Positions 15,966 through 24,998 of a stretch of DNA of 38,774 nt are shown one piece after another. How positions within the stretch are numbered: the first letter of the stretch is position 1; the number at the start of each line of letters is the position of its first letter. The notes under the pieces were generated by a model that saw nothing but the letters and a program-made list of their open reading frames with translations, was not told the DNA's origin and made no database searches. The position numbers and the translations under genes were made by a program. This DNA comes from Betaproteobacteria bacterium (GTDB taxonomy: Bacteria > Pseudomonadota > Gammaproteobacteria > Burkholderiales > Burkholderiaceae_E): NCBI GenBank assembly GCA_016868375.1, contig VGHA01000025.1, positions 1 through 38,774 of the forward strand, in the 5' to 3' direction.

Positions 15966-17012
15966 TCAGGCGGCCTGGGCGTGAAAGTCGGTCGTCTGGC
16001 GCAGCAGGTCGAGCGACAGGCGGGAGGGCGAAGCAACCAGCGCCTGACCGAGCCTGTCGTGCCAGGCCGATTCGCTGCCAGCCGCTTGCCGCCAGGCATG
16101 AAGCCGGCGCGTGAGTAATTGAAGATCGAATTCGGCGGTGAAGCCGATTGCGCCATGAACGGCGTGAGCCATTTGCGCGACCTGCAGCGCCGCTTCGCTG
16201 GCGCGCGCTTTTGCAATCGCGATGCGCAGCGGATCAATCGCGGCGAGAGGGTCCTGCTCGGTGTTTGTCGAAGGCTGGCCGGGCGCAGCCAGGCAGGCGA
16301 TGCGTGCGGCCATCCGCGCGGCGAAAGCCTCTTCGGCCATCAGCGACAACTGATGCTGAATGGCCTGAAACTTTCCGATCGGCTTACCGAACTGTTCGCG
16401 TTCATTTGCCCAGGCGAGCGAGCGCTGGAATACCGCATCGAGTGCGCCTGCAAGCTGCAGGGCAAGCACCAGTGCCTGGGCCAAACGGGTATCGACCTTC
16501 ATGGCCAGCCGGGGCGCCGCCTCCCAGGAAGACTGAGGCCACTCCAGCGTGAGGTCGAGTTCGAAGGCGCACCGTTCAGCGGCAGCCTCACTGACGATGA
16601 GCAGGCGGGACTCGCCGGCGATGCTGACCAGCACTGCGTGAGCGGTACGTCCACCGACGACCGAGGCGCACCGGACCGCGCTGCTGGCGGTGCGGTGACC
16701 GGTGCCCAGTGCGATCGGCCCCCGGGGGGCGGTGATGCCAGACCGCGCAGCGAGTGCGCGCACGATCATGGTTTCCGCGAGCGGCACGGGAAGCGCATGA
16801 CGACCCGCCAACATCCAGCATTCGGCGACTGCGGCGACCGACAGGCCTGCGCCGCCCTGCGCTTCGCTGACCATCGCATCGGCAAACCCAGCCGCGTCGA
16901 TGGCCTGCCAGAGGTCGGTTGTTGAACTGCCCGACTCGATCGCCCGAACCACGTCAAACCCGCAGCGATCCGAAAGCAGGGTCGCGAGCGCGTCACTGAT
17001 CAATGAGTCCAT
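15966..17012 (-). CDS. Acyl-CoA dehydrogenase, small (probably non-catalytic) subunit type
   Basis: The 348-residue product has the acyl-CoA dehydrogenase fold. The helical C-terminal half contains the FAD/CoA-contact segment NEREQFGKPIGKFQAIQHQLS and the HGAIGFTAEFDLQLLTRR segment. The N-terminal and beta domains are short and degenerate, and I see no Glu at either of the known catalytic-base positions. This pattern is known from heteromeric FadE pairs in actinobacterial steroid degradation, where one subunit has lost the base. Directly upstream lies a full-size dehydrogenase with a plausible base. A heteromer is therefore proposed by inference. GGAG lies 7 nt before the ATG. It is 40 bp downstream of its partner gene. 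Confidence 0.85.
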   Translation of the reverse strand: MDSLISDALATLLSDRCGFDVVRAIESGSSTTDLWQAIDAAGFADAMVSEAQGGAGLSVAAVAECWMLAGRHALPVPLAETMIVRALAARSGITAPRGPIALGTGHRTASSAVRCASVVGGRTAHAVLVSIAGESRLLIVSEAAAERCAFELDLTLEWPQSSWEAAPRLAMKVDTRLAQALVLALQLAGALDAVFQRSLAWANEREQFGKPIGKFQAIQHQLSLMAEEAFAARMAARIACLAAPGQPSTNTEQDPLAAIDPLRIAIAKARASEAALQVAQMAHAVHGAIGFTAEFDLQLLTRRLHAWRQAAGSESAWHDRLGQALVASPSRLSLDLLRQTTDFHAQAA

Positions 17013-17052
17013 CAGAGGGCTCCATGCAGAAAAATACAACGGGGCTGCGACA

Positions 17053-18213
17053 TCAGCGCAGGCCCAGACCACGAGCGATCATGCCGCGCAGGATTTCGCG
17101 GGTGCCCCCTCGCAATGAGAATGACGGCGCGATGCGCGTGGTGTAGGCGAGGGTGGCGAGCAGCTCTGCAGGCACGGTGGAGGGGTCTTCGCGGCTGGCC
17201 AGGTCGTCAGCGATCAGGGCGGGGATCTGTTGCTCCAGGCTGGTTCCGAGATCTTTGACCAGCGCGGCTTCGACCACCGGGCTCTGCCCTGCAGATAACT
17301 GCGCGGTGACCGCGATGGACATGGCACGCAGCGGTGCCAGATGGCTGGCGATGCGGCCGGCCAACCGGGTGGCGCTCGCGCTGTGGCCGGCTGGCGTGCG
17401 GATCCAGGCCAGCCACTCGTCAAACACCACCATGGACGAATAAATGCGCTCCGGGCCGCTGCGCTCATAGGCAAGCTCGGCGGTGACCTGCGCCCAGCCC
17501 TGGCCTTCAGCGCCGATCAATGCTTCCGGGCCCAGCTGCACGTCGTCGAAGAACACCTCGCAGAAGTGACGGTCGCCAGCGAGGTCGGTGATCGGCCGCA
17601 CCGTGACGCCGGGCAGCGACAGATCGACAATGAGCTGCGACAGCCCCTGATGACGATCACCCGGCTCGCCCGAGGTTCGCACCAGCGCGATCATGTAGTG
17701 GCAGTGGTGCGCGTTGGTCGTCCAGATCTTGCGCCCGTTCAGCAGCCAACCGGCGTCGTTGCGGCGCGCGCGGGTTCTGACGCTCGCCAGATCCGATCCC
17801 GAGCTGGGTTCGCTCATGCCAATGCAGAAGAACGATTCTCCGCGGCAGATTTTTGGCAGGTGAAACTGCTTTTGCGCTTCGGTGCCGTACTTGAGGATGA
17901 GCGGACCACTTTGTCGGTCTGCAATCCAGTGTGATCCGACCGGCGCGCCCGCACACAGAAACTCTTCGACCAGCACATAGCGCGCGTAAGCGCTGCGACC
18001 ACTGCCGCCGTATTCGCGTGGCAGCGTGATGCCCAGCCACCCACGAGCGCCGAGCGCCCGGCTGAGGGCGGGGTCATATCCAGACCAGGATCGGGCCCGG
18101 GTCTCGGCTCGCAGGCCGTTCAGGTGGTGGGCAAGAAAGGCGCGCACCTCGGGGCGCAGCGCCTCATCTTCCGCCGGGATCTCGGCGGGGTCAAAACCGG
18201 CAAGCTGACTCAT
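17053..18213 (-). CDS. Acyl-CoA dehydrogenase, catalytic-type
   Basis: The 386-residue flavoprotein has N-terminal, beta and C-terminal dehydrogenase domains. Visible features are GITLPREYGGSG in the first domain, the flavin-binding CIGMSEPSSGSDLASV stretch, NGRKIWTTNAHHCHY in the beta barrel and GGTREILRGMIARGLGL at the end. Glu250 in AYERSGPERIY sits where isovaleryl-CoA-type and FadE-type enzymes carry the catalytic base. The reaction would be alpha,beta-desaturation of an acyl-CoA with electrons passed to ETF. The start MSQLAGFDPAEIP was chosen by domain onset; the frame is open upstream to 18372 but that part is not dehydrogenase-like. It is the first gene of a three-gene minus-strand operon. 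Confidence 0.9.
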   Translation of the reverse strand: MSQLAGFDPAEIPAEDEALRPEVRAFLAHHLNGLRAETRARSWSGYDPALSRALGARGWLGITLPREYGGSGRSAYARYVLVEEFLCAGAPVGSHWIADRQSGPLILKYGTEAQKQFHLPKICRGESFFCIGMSEPSSGSDLASVRTRARRNDAGWLLNGRKIWTTNAHHCHYMIALVRTSGEPGDRHQGLSQLIVDLSLPGVTVRPITDLAGDRHFCEVFFDDVQLGPEALIGAEGQGWAQVTAELAYERSGPERIYSSMVVFDEWLAWIRTPAGHSASATRLAGRIASHLAPLRAMSIAVTAQLSAGQSPVVEAALVKDLGTSLEQQIPALIADDLASREDPSTVPAELLATLAYTTRIAPSFSLRGGTREILRGMIARGLGLR

Positions 18214-18402
18214 TGCTGCATTCGATAATGGGAGCCCTTTAGGATAGCAGTGCTCAGGCGGCGTGTCGGAACGCATGTCGACAACGCGCTCATTGCCTCC
18301 CCTACAGCCATCTCCGGCATACTTGCCCTCGAAGGCAACAGGGTTCACCATGACGCCCGTTGTTTTCATCATCCGTCCAACGACTCCAGGAAAAATTCGG
18401 AC

Positions 18403-19281
18403 ATGAACGCTATCTCCGTTACCCGCATGCTGCGCTCAGGTGTCGCGGCCCTGCTGTTTGCAGCCATCGGACTGCAGGCAAACGCGCAATCAGGCGATGA
18501 CAAATACCAACCGCAGGTTGGTCAATCTGGCAAAGACGTCGTGTGGGTGCCAACCCCCGACGAACTGGTTCGCCGGATGCTCGAAGTTGCCAAGGTCACC
18601 AAAGACGATCTTTTGTTCGATCTGGGCGCGGGTGACGGCAAGATCGCAATCGCGGCGGCCCGTGTCCATGGGGCCCGTACGGTTGGCATCGAGTTCAATC
18701 CCGACATGGCGGCGCTTGCCAAGCGCAATGCCGAGCGCGCTGGCGTGTCGGATCGGGTCACGATCATCAACGGCGATATCTTCAAGGAAGATTTTTCCAA
18801 AGCCACCGTCATTTCGATGTACCTGCTTCCCGAGCTCAATCTTCGGCTGCGTCCCACGCTGCTGAAAATGCGTCCGGGCACCCGGCTGGTCACCAACTCG
18901 TTCACGATGGGCGATTGGGAGCCCGATCAGTCGTTCAGCTCCAACGCCAGCGGGTTCGGCGGTGGCATGGGCTATTTCTGGATTGTGCCGGCTCAGGTTG
19001 AAGGCGAGTGGAACCTGGATGGCATGGACGGCAATGCAAGCGTCCGTCTGAACATCACGCAGAAATACCAGCGTGTGGGCGGCACCATCATGGTGGGCGA
19101 TAAAACCCAGCCGCTGCTTGACCCCCGTCTGGAAGGCGCAGAGCTTCAGTTCCGCTATCTCGCCCCCTCCACCGGCCAGCTGCAGGTGGTCAAGGCCAGC
19201 TACACCGACGGTGGCACGCTGAAGGGCCAGGTCGGTCAGTATTCGAGCAATGGCTTCGAGGGCCGTCGCGTTCGCAAGTAA
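18403..19281 (+). CDS. Exported SAM-dependent methyltransferase (FAM173-like) with extra C-terminal domain
   Basis: The 292-residue product starts with a Sec-type signal peptide (core LLFAAIGL, AxA site ANAQ at about residue 28). It is followed by a class I methyltransferase domain: the SAM-binding motif I is Asp73-Leu-Gly-Ala-Gly-Asp78-Gly, and motif II is VGIEFNP. The region SMYLLPELNLRLRP, then PGTRLVTNSFTMGDWEPD, resembles the FAM173/ATPSCKMT lysine methyltransferases. The last 95 residues or so look like a separate beta-rich domain rich in Gly and Gln. Export of a SAM-dependent enzyme is puzzling because SAM is cytoplasmic; the signal could serve as a membrane anchor. The ATG at 18403 gives a complete signal peptide. 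Confidence 0.78.
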   Translation: MNAISVTRMLRSGVAALLFAAIGLQANAQSGDDKYQPQVGQSGKDVVWVPTPDELVRRMLEVAKVTKDDLLFDLGAGDGKIAIAAARVHGARTVGIEFNPDMAALAKRNAERAGVSDRVTIINGDIFKEDFSKATVISMYLLPELNLRLRPTLLKMRPGTRLVTNSFTMGDWEPDQSFSSNASGFGGGMGYFWIVPAQVEGEWNLDGMDGNASVRLNITQKYQRVGGTIMVGDKTQPLLDPRLEGAELQFRYLAPSTGQLQVVKASYTDGGTLKGQVGQYSSNGFEGRRVRK

Positions 19282-19302
19282 CTCCGCTTCGTAGGGTCCT
19301 CA

Positions 19303-20652
19303 ATGAGTTCGTCTCCGATCGGGGCCGGTGCCGACCAGCCGGCCCAGCTCCTACGGCCGTATGCAGCGGTCGCCATCATTGTCGGCATCGTCATCGGTGC
19401 CGGCATCTTCAAAACCCCCTCGATGGTCGCGGGCGTCAGCGGCGATATGGGGTGGGCGCTCTCGATCTGGGTGGCGGGCGCGCTCATCTCAATTGCCGGC
19501 GCATTGTGTTATGCCGAGCTGTCCACCCGGCACGCGCACGCCGGGGGCGATTACCACTTTCTTGAACTCGCATACGGCCGCCATGTGGCGTTCCTGTACG
19601 CATGGGCCAAGGCTGCGGTCATCAATACAGGCTCGATTGCCCTGCTCGCCTTTGTGTTCGGCGACTACATGAGCAAGGTGATTCACCTGGGCGTGCACTC
19701 CACCGCGATCTGGGCGATTGGAATCGTGGTGGCGCTGACGCTGGTCAACCTCATCGGACTGCAGGCGTCGGGCCGCGTGCAAACCCTGCTGGCAGTGTTC
19801 GAGGTGGCGGGTCTCATTGCGGTGGTCATTGCTGGATTCTCGGTCAGTGCGCCGGCTGACTCCACCCCGCCCATGTTCAGTTCAACGCCTGCGCTGGGCA
19901 TGGCGGGTCTGGCGCTGGTGTTCGTGCTGCTCACGTTTGGGGGCTGGAACGAGGCTGCCTACATCTCTTCTGAAGTGGCGGGCGGCCCCCGCCGTATCGT
20001 CAGCATCATCGTCATCAGCCTGTTGTTGATCACCGGCATTTATCTGCTGGTGAACCTGGCGCTTATTCATGGCCTGGGCCTGAAGGGTCTTGCACAATCA
20101 AAGGCTGCGGCGGCCGATGTCATGGGCGCCGCGTTTGGCCCCATCGGGCAAAAGGCGCTGGGCTTAATCGTGGCCCTGGCTGCGCTGACCAGCATCAATG
20201 CAACCATGATCGTCGGTGCGCGCAGCAACTTTGCGCTGGGCCTTGACTGGAAAGCGCTGCGCTTCATGGGCCGCTGGAATCAGTCGGCAGGCACGCCGGT
20301 GCCAGCGCTGTTAATCCAGGGCCTCATCAGTGTGGCCCTGGTTGTGTTCGGGCTATGGCAGCACGATGGCTTTGAGTCCATGGTTGAATTTACCGCGCCG
20401 GTGTTCTGGAGCTTCCTGCTGATGGTGGGCATTGCGGTGTTCGTGTTGCGGCGTGCGCCGGCGGGCCCCGACGAATACCGGGTGCCCTGGTATCCCTTCA
20501 CGCCCCTGGTGTTCTGCGCATCGTGCGCATGGCTGGCGTATTCCAGCATCACGTACGCGGCCAGCCGCAATGCGGTGCATGTGTCGATTGGCGTGATGGC
20601 AGTAGGGCTCGTGGCGCTGCTTGCGCTGTCGATCGCTGAACGTCGCCGCTGA
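19303..20652 (+). CDS. APC-family amino acid permease
   Basis: The 449-residue protein has 12 predicted membrane helices of the amino acid-polyamine-organocation family. The unwound first helix carries the family pattern IVGIVIGAGIFKTPS, and helix 2 ends in the conserved CYAELSTRHAHAGGDYHF stretch. The segment FGGWNEAAYISSEV matches the helix 6 region of LAT- and YfnA-like permeases. A substrate cannot be named. Its last base is shared with the start of the NMT1-like gene (TGATG), so the two are translationally coupled, and the transporter may be functionally linked to that protein. Confidence 0.9.
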   Translation: MSSSPIGAGADQPAQLLRPYAAVAIIVGIVIGAGIFKTPSMVAGVSGDMGWALSIWVAGALISIAGALCYAELSTRHAHAGGDYHFLELAYGRHVAFLYAWAKAAVINTGSIALLAFVFGDYMSKVIHLGVHSTAIWAIGIVVALTLVNLIGLQASGRVQTLLAVFEVAGLIAVVIAGFSVSAPADSTPPMFSSTPALGMAGLALVFVLLTFGGWNEAAYISSEVAGGPRRIVSIIVISLLLITGIYLLVNLALIHGLGLKGLAQSKAAAADVMGAAFGPIGQKALGLIVALAALTSINATMIVGARSNFALGLDWKALRFMGRWNQSAGTPVPALLIQGLISVALVVFGLWQHDGFESMVEFTAPVFWSFLLMVGIAVFVLRRAPAGPDEYRVPWYPFTPLVFCASCAWLAYSSITYAASRNAVHVSIGVMAVGLVALLALSIAERRR

Positions 20653-21566
20653 TGCGGTTACGGATCGCTGAAAACTTCGAGGCGTTTTTTTATGCGCCGC
20701 TCTACGCGCTGCAGGCGCTTCGCCTGGCGGAATCCCAGGCACTGATCATTGACTGGCTGCCGCCCGGTGGTCCGGGCGGCGCAATTGACGCGGTACGCGC
20801 GGGTTCGGTGGACCTGACCTGGGGCGGGCCGATGCGGGTGCTTCGCGACCGCGACACCACCCCGCATGACGGCGCATCGTTGGTCTGTTTTGGCGAGGTT
20901 GCCGGGCGTGACCCCTTCGCTTTGCTGGCGGGGCCGCAACTGCTCGCTGATGACTCGCAACCGTTTGACCTGCGGCGACTGACAGAGCGTCGCGTGTCCG
21001 TGGTGTCCGAGGTGCCGACCCCCTGGTTTTGTCTGCAGCAGGACCTGCGCGATCTGGGCGTTGACCCGAACCAGATGCTTGCAAACCAGCAGGTGCTGTC
21101 AGGGCTTTCAATGTCTCAGCAAATGGATGCGTTGCAAAGCGGGTCGGTCGATGTCATCCAGTTGTTCGAGCCGCATATCAGTTCGCTCGAGCGGCAGGGG
21201 CTTGCAAAGGTCCTGGTGCAGGCGAGCACGCGAGGCCCCTGCTGCTACACCACGTTCATTACATCGCGCGATGGCCTCTCGCGACACCGCCCTGCGCTCG
21301 CGGCGCTCGAACGCGCGTTGGCGCTTGCCCAGCAATGGATCGCAACGGCTTCGGATGAGGCGCTTGCCCGCCTGATTGCGCCACGGTTCCCCGCAGTGCC
21401 GCTTGATATGCTCTGCAACGCCGTGTCGCGATATCGGTTGGCGGGAGTCTGGTCTGACACGCCGACGGTTTCCCGAACCGGTATCGATCGGCTGCGCAAC
21501 AGCCTGCTCGCCGGCGGGTTCGTCAGTCGAGCGGCCTCATTCGATGACATTGTCGTAAGCATCTGA
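20652..21566 (+). CDS. NMT1/THI5-like solute-binding-fold protein without signal peptide
   Basis: The 304-residue product has the fold seen in SsuA/NMT1-type proteins: an N-terminal RIAENFEAFFYAPLYAL segment, an IDAVRAGSVDLTWGGPMRVL ligand loop, and a hinge segment SMSQQMDALQSGSVDVIQLFEPH. Unlike periplasmic receptors it starts directly with the first beta strand and has no signal peptide or lipobox. It overlaps the upstream permease gene by one base (TGATG), which supports this start. It could be a cytoplasmic binding or regulatory protein, or a THI5-like enzyme. The CCCFC motif of THI5 is absent (GPCCYTTF is found instead), so pyrimidine synthesis is not supported. Confidence 0.75.
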   Translation: MRLRIAENFEAFFYAPLYALQALRLAESQALIIDWLPPGGPGGAIDAVRAGSVDLTWGGPMRVLRDRDTTPHDGASLVCFGEVAGRDPFALLAGPQLLADDSQPFDLRRLTERRVSVVSEVPTPWFCLQQDLRDLGVDPNQMLANQQVLSGLSMSQQMDALQSGSVDVIQLFEPHISSLERQGLAKVLVQASTRGPCCYTTFITSRDGLSRHRPALAALERALALAQQWIATASDEALARLIAPRFPAVPLDMLCNAVSRYRLAGVWSDTPTVSRTGIDRLRNSLLAGGFVSRAASFDDIVVSI

Positions 21567-21624
21567 CCCGTTGGCTGCGCACGCGCAGGAATCATCGCTG
21601 TTTCACACTCCGGAGGTGTATCCC

Positions 21625-22632
21625 ATGACAGAGCGAATCACTGGTCATCCTTCAGCCCTTCGCCGGCTGGCGCTATCGCTGCCGGTGGTGGGCGCAGGCG
21701 GCCTCGCGTTTGCGCAGACTGCTGCGACGCCGGCATTTCCTGATCGTCCGCTGACGCTGGTGGTACCGTTTCCTGCTGGGGGTCCCGCTGACATCATTGG
21801 TCGGCTGTACGCGCAGCACCTAGGACGTCTGGCCGGGCAGAACGTCGTGGTCGAAAACCGGGTGGGTGCAGCAGGTGTCATCGGCACGCAGGCAGTCGTT
21901 GCAGCGCAGCCTACGGGTCACACGATTCTTTTCGGATCCACCAGCACCCAGGTCATCAATGAGCTCTTGATTCGAAAACTGCCCTACGACGCGGCCCGCG
22001 ATCTGAGCCTGGTGGGACTGGTGGCGATCGCCCCGCATCTGCTCGCAGTGCGAGGCGGTCTGCCTGCGCAATCCGTTTCTGATTTGATTGGCCTTGCGCG
22101 ACGCGAGCCGGGGCGCCTGAGCTTTTCGTCTGCAGGGCCTGGCAGCATCGTACAGATGGGCGGTGAGCTGCTGAAGCTGCGGGCCGGGATTGATCTGCTG
22201 CACGTTCCCTACAAGGGCGGCGGACCCGCAACCCTGGCCTTACTGTCTGGGGAGGCGGACATGACCGTCAATGACCTCACGACGCTTAGACCGCATCTGG
22301 ACAGCGGCAAGATCCGGGCACTTGCGGTTGCGCATGCCTCCCGCCTGCCGCAGTTGCCCGCCGTGCCCACCTTTGCCGAGGCTGGCGTACAGGGAATGCT
22401 GTCGAGCACCTGGTGGGCGATTTCAGTGCCCTCGAAGACGCCCAACGATGTACGCGTTGCGCTGCGCGCGCTCCACGAGCGCGTGGTCGCCGATCCAGAC
22501 TATGTTGCCCGACTGGCGTCGATGGCCTGCGAGCCGCTGGCCATGTCGCCGGCGCAAAGCGCGACCTTCATCACTGAGGAAGCCACGAAATGGCGTTCGG
22601 TCGTCACCGCAGCCAAAATCGAATCGCAGTGA
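21625..22632 (+). CDS. Bug/TctC-type periplasmic solute-binding protein
   Basis: The 335-residue receptor has an export signal (LRRLALSLPVVGAGGLAFAQ, cleaved near residue 33), then FPDRPLTLVVPFPAGGPAD, VVENRVGAAGVIG, and LHVPYKGGGPATLALLSGE as in other Bug proteins. The start at 21625 is preceded by a strong Shine-Dalgarno (GGAGGTG at 21612-21618). The frame is open a further 54 bp upstream, but that start would destroy the signal peptide. It lies 58 bp behind the NMT1-like gene. No TctA/TctB partner is present in the window. Confidence 0.91.
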   Translation: MTERITGHPSALRRLALSLPVVGAGGLAFAQTAATPAFPDRPLTLVVPFPAGGPADIIGRLYAQHLGRLAGQNVVVENRVGAAGVIGTQAVVAAQPTGHTILFGSTSTQVINELLIRKLPYDAARDLSLVGLVAIAPHLLAVRGGLPAQSVSDLIGLARREPGRLSFSSAGPGSIVQMGGELLKLRAGIDLLHVPYKGGGPATLALLSGEADMTVNDLTTLRPHLDSGKIRALAVAHASRLPQLPAVPTFAEAGVQGMLSSTWWAISVPSKTPNDVRVALRALHERVVADPDYVARLASMACEPLAMSPAQSATFITEEATKWRSVVTAAKIESQ

Positions 22633-22702
22633 CTTCGCGACGCCTGTCGCTCGCAGGCGCCGTCCGGCTCGCGCATCGACAGCTCGGTCAGGAAAATTCA
22701 GG

Positions 22703-23701
22703 ATGACAACGCTGATTACCGGCGGAACGGGTTTTGTAGGCCTCAACCTTGCGGAGCAGCTGCTTCGTCGCGGCGAGCAGGTCGTGCTGTTTGGTCCGGA
22801 TGCCCTGCCTCCCGGTGCGCAGGCGCTGCTTGGCGATGTCGCAGGCCAACTGACCGTCGTGCAGGGCGATGTGCTGTCGGGCGCATCGCTCGATCAGGTG
22901 TTCAGTGCTTTTCCCGTTACGCGTCTGGTGCATGCGGCCGCGGTCACTGCTGACGCGGGCCGTGAGCAGCGTGCCGCGCGAAGCGTTGCCGAGGTCAATG
23001 TTCTGGGCACCATCGAAGTGCTGGAAGCCGCATTGCGGCACCAGATACCGAAGGTGCTGCAGTTGGGAACCGGCTCAATTTTTGGTGCAGGCGGGCTGCT
23101 CACGCCCGAGCTCGACGAGCGCACCAGCCCGGTATGGCCCGAGACGCTATACGGCATCACCAAGTTCGCGGCCGAGCGCATTGCACTGCGGTATCGCTCA
23201 ACCCGATCGCTGAATGTCACCGTGGTCAGGCTGGGCATGGTGTTCGGTCGCTGGGAATATGACACCGGTGTTCGCGATACCTTGAGTCTGCCTTTATTGC
23301 TGACCCAGCTGGCCGAGCAGGGTACCCGGGTGACGCTTCATTCAGAGCCTGCCGATGACTGGGTTTATTCGCTCGATGTGGCGCGCGGCCTGATGCTGCT
23401 GCTTGATCTGCCCTCGGTGCCGCCCGAGCCTGTGTACCACCTGTCTGCCGGCAGGCGGTGGTCGGTGGCAGATTGGTGCCAGCGTCTGGAGCAGCGCTTT
23501 GCAGGATTCAGCGCATCGTTCGTTGATGACCCTGCAGTCGCCTCAGCGGGACGGGGCAAGGTTGCCAGGCGCTCGCCGATGCGAATTGACCGACTGACCC
23601 GCGACACCGGGTATGAACCGCAGTATCTGGCTGAGCTGGCGTTTGAAGACTGGGTTGCCTGGCGTCAGCGCGCGCGTGGCGCGGGCTGGCCAGGCTGCTG
23701 A
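22703..23701 (+). CDS. NAD-dependent epimerase/dehydratase (extended SDR)
   Basis: The 332-residue product is an extended short-chain dehydrogenase. The nucleotide-binding motif GGTGFVG lies at the N-terminus, a VHAAAVTAD segment follows strand 4, and the catalytic pair is Tyr150 and Lys154 in the YGITK motif, with an upstream Ser/Thr in GTGSIFG. The C-terminal half carries the DDWVYSLDVARG motif of sugar and carboxylic acid epimerase-like enzymes. The substrate is unknown; a role as a hydroxyacid or sugar epimerase or dehydrogenase is possible. The frame is open upstream into the Bug gene, but ATG 22703 begins the Rossmann fold, with AGGA at about 22690. It ends 7 bp before the convergent lipoprotein gene. 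Confidence 0.87.
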   Translation: MTTLITGGTGFVGLNLAEQLLRRGEQVVLFGPDALPPGAQALLGDVAGQLTVVQGDVLSGASLDQVFSAFPVTRLVHAAAVTADAGREQRAARSVAEVNVLGTIEVLEAALRHQIPKVLQLGTGSIFGAGGLLTPELDERTSPVWPETLYGITKFAAERIALRYRSTRSLNVTVVRLGMVFGRWEYDTGVRDTLSLPLLLTQLAEQGTRVTLHSEPADDWVYSLDVARGLMLLLDLPSVPPEPVYHLSAGRRWSVADWCQRLEQRFAGFSASFVDDPAVASAGRGKVARRSPMRIDRLTRDTGYEPQYLAELAFEDWVAWRQRARGAGWPGC

Positions 23702-23708
23702 CCGCGAA

Positions 23709-24821
23709 TCAGTTCCAGCCGCGGGCGCGAACGATCTCCAGCACCTGCTTGGAGGCTTCGATATGTCCGCGAGGTGTGGGGTGGAAGTCGTCAGAAAACA
23801 GGTAGGTTTCCCACCAGTTGGCTGGCCTTACGCCTGCAACCTCGGCTGAGGACAACAGGGCCGCGCTGCAGGTGGAAATCGAGTATTTGCCTGGTGCACT
23901 GGCTGGGCAGGCGGGTGTGTTGGCGATGGTGAACTCAGGCGGCGGGTCGTTGACCCAGGCATCCAGGGATTTCATCAGGTCGTAGACCGCAACCTTCGAT
24001 TCGCCCTGGAAACGGGTCGCCAACTGGTTGTTGAACGCGTTCACGAGCGCCAAGCCGAGGCCCCGCACGTTTGTACGGGTAGGAATGTCAGCGATGGTTG
24101 CAAGCACCGCCTCCATTCTCGGCGTTTGCGTGATGTTAGGCACGTTGGCAATCACGACTCGAGCAGTGCCGTTCGCCAGAAGCTGATCGCGCACCGTCGT
24201 TTCGAGCAGATTCGCAAGCGCGCTCATGTACTGCACTGCGAGGCCGTTGCGCTGGTTGGCATCTGGCGTTGCGGGTACGTTGGCCTCACCCAGCAGTTCG
24301 ACCATGAGCGACCGGAAGGCAGCGGCCGAAGCAGCCGCAGTCCCAGCGTCCGGGCTGTTCGCCCCAAGCCAGTATTCGAAGACGGTCGCCGCGTCGTTGC
24401 CACCTCCGGAAATGAGCACGATGTCGCGATTGCTAAGCTGCTTGCGCTCACGTGTCAGGTCCTTCAGCTGCTGAATGACCGATAAGGGCGTGGTGTCATC
24501 AGCCTGACCAACCGGATTGATTCGCGCGCCCGCAACGGCATACCCATTGCACTGAGCGGCCGCTGCATTGAGTGCGACCCCAGTGTTCGTCAAGCCGTAC
24601 CGCGGACACGGCGTTTCCATGCCAACCCCGGCCGCTACCAGTTCGGTCCAGACCCGGTTGGGCGCGGTCGCGGTACCCTGGACCGTGAACCGGTAGCCGA
24701 AGGTGCCGGAGTCGCTCAGGCTGTCGCCGGCGGTAAGCACGCGAAATGTGCTGGTGGAGTCGCCGCAGCCCACGAGCGCGCTGGCGACCACGGCTGCAAG
24801 AATCAGAGATAGACGTTTCAT
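23709..24821 (-). CDS. SGNH/GDSL-family esterase lipoprotein
   Basis: The 370-residue protein has a lipoprotein signal with lipobox LVGC (Cys19), then an SGNH hydrolase domain. Block I is TAGDSLSDSGTF with the nucleophile Ser34, block III is SGGGNDAA, and block V is DDFHPT with Asp344 and His347. The length and the SDSGTF variant resemble the esterase passenger domains of GDSL autotransporters, but no autotransporter barrel follows, so it is a stand-alone outer-membrane lipoprotein. Its substrate (lipid or acetylated polysaccharide) is not evident. The start at 24821 gives an intact lipoprotein signal; in-frame starts further upstream would not. Confidence 0.87.
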   Translation of the reverse strand: MKRLSLILAAVVASALVGCGDSTSTFRVLTAGDSLSDSGTFGYRFTVQGTATAPNRVWTELVAAGVGMETPCPRYGLTNTGVALNAAAAQCNGYAVAGARINPVGQADDTTPLSVIQQLKDLTRERKQLSNRDIVLISGGGNDAATVFEYWLGANSPDAGTAAASAAAFRSLMVELLGEANVPATPDANQRNGLAVQYMSALANLLETTVRDQLLANGTARVVIANVPNITQTPRMEAVLATIADIPTRTNVRGLGLALVNAFNNQLATRFQGESKVAVYDLMKSLDAWVNDPPPEFTIANTPACPASAPGKYSISTCSAALLSSAEVAGVRPANWWETYLFSDDFHPTPRGHIEASKQVLEIVRARGWN

Positions 24822-24998
24822 CAGAAGACAACCCGTGTTTTCAGTATGGTTGGAAAGAGGCATCGTAGAGCGGGTTTGCGCCATCTGCGATGCGCGACTG
24901 GTACTGTACCCCTGTTGTGGGTCATCGACCAGCGGGTCAGCCTGACCGTTTCTGCCAACCGGACCACTGTCCACCTCCAGGAGAGGGTGTATCCACCC

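Noticed and set aside
16119-16925. 268-codon plus-strand frame opposite the small acyl-CoA dehydrogenase
   Set aside because: Composition is that of an antisense frame (rich in Arg, Gly, Cys), with no domain; the minus strand encodes a recognisable dehydrogenase.
22271-22702. N-terminal extension of the epimerase frame
   Set aside because: This part lies within the Bug receptor gene in another frame and is Arg/Cys-rich; the Rossmann fold starts at the ATG at 22703.
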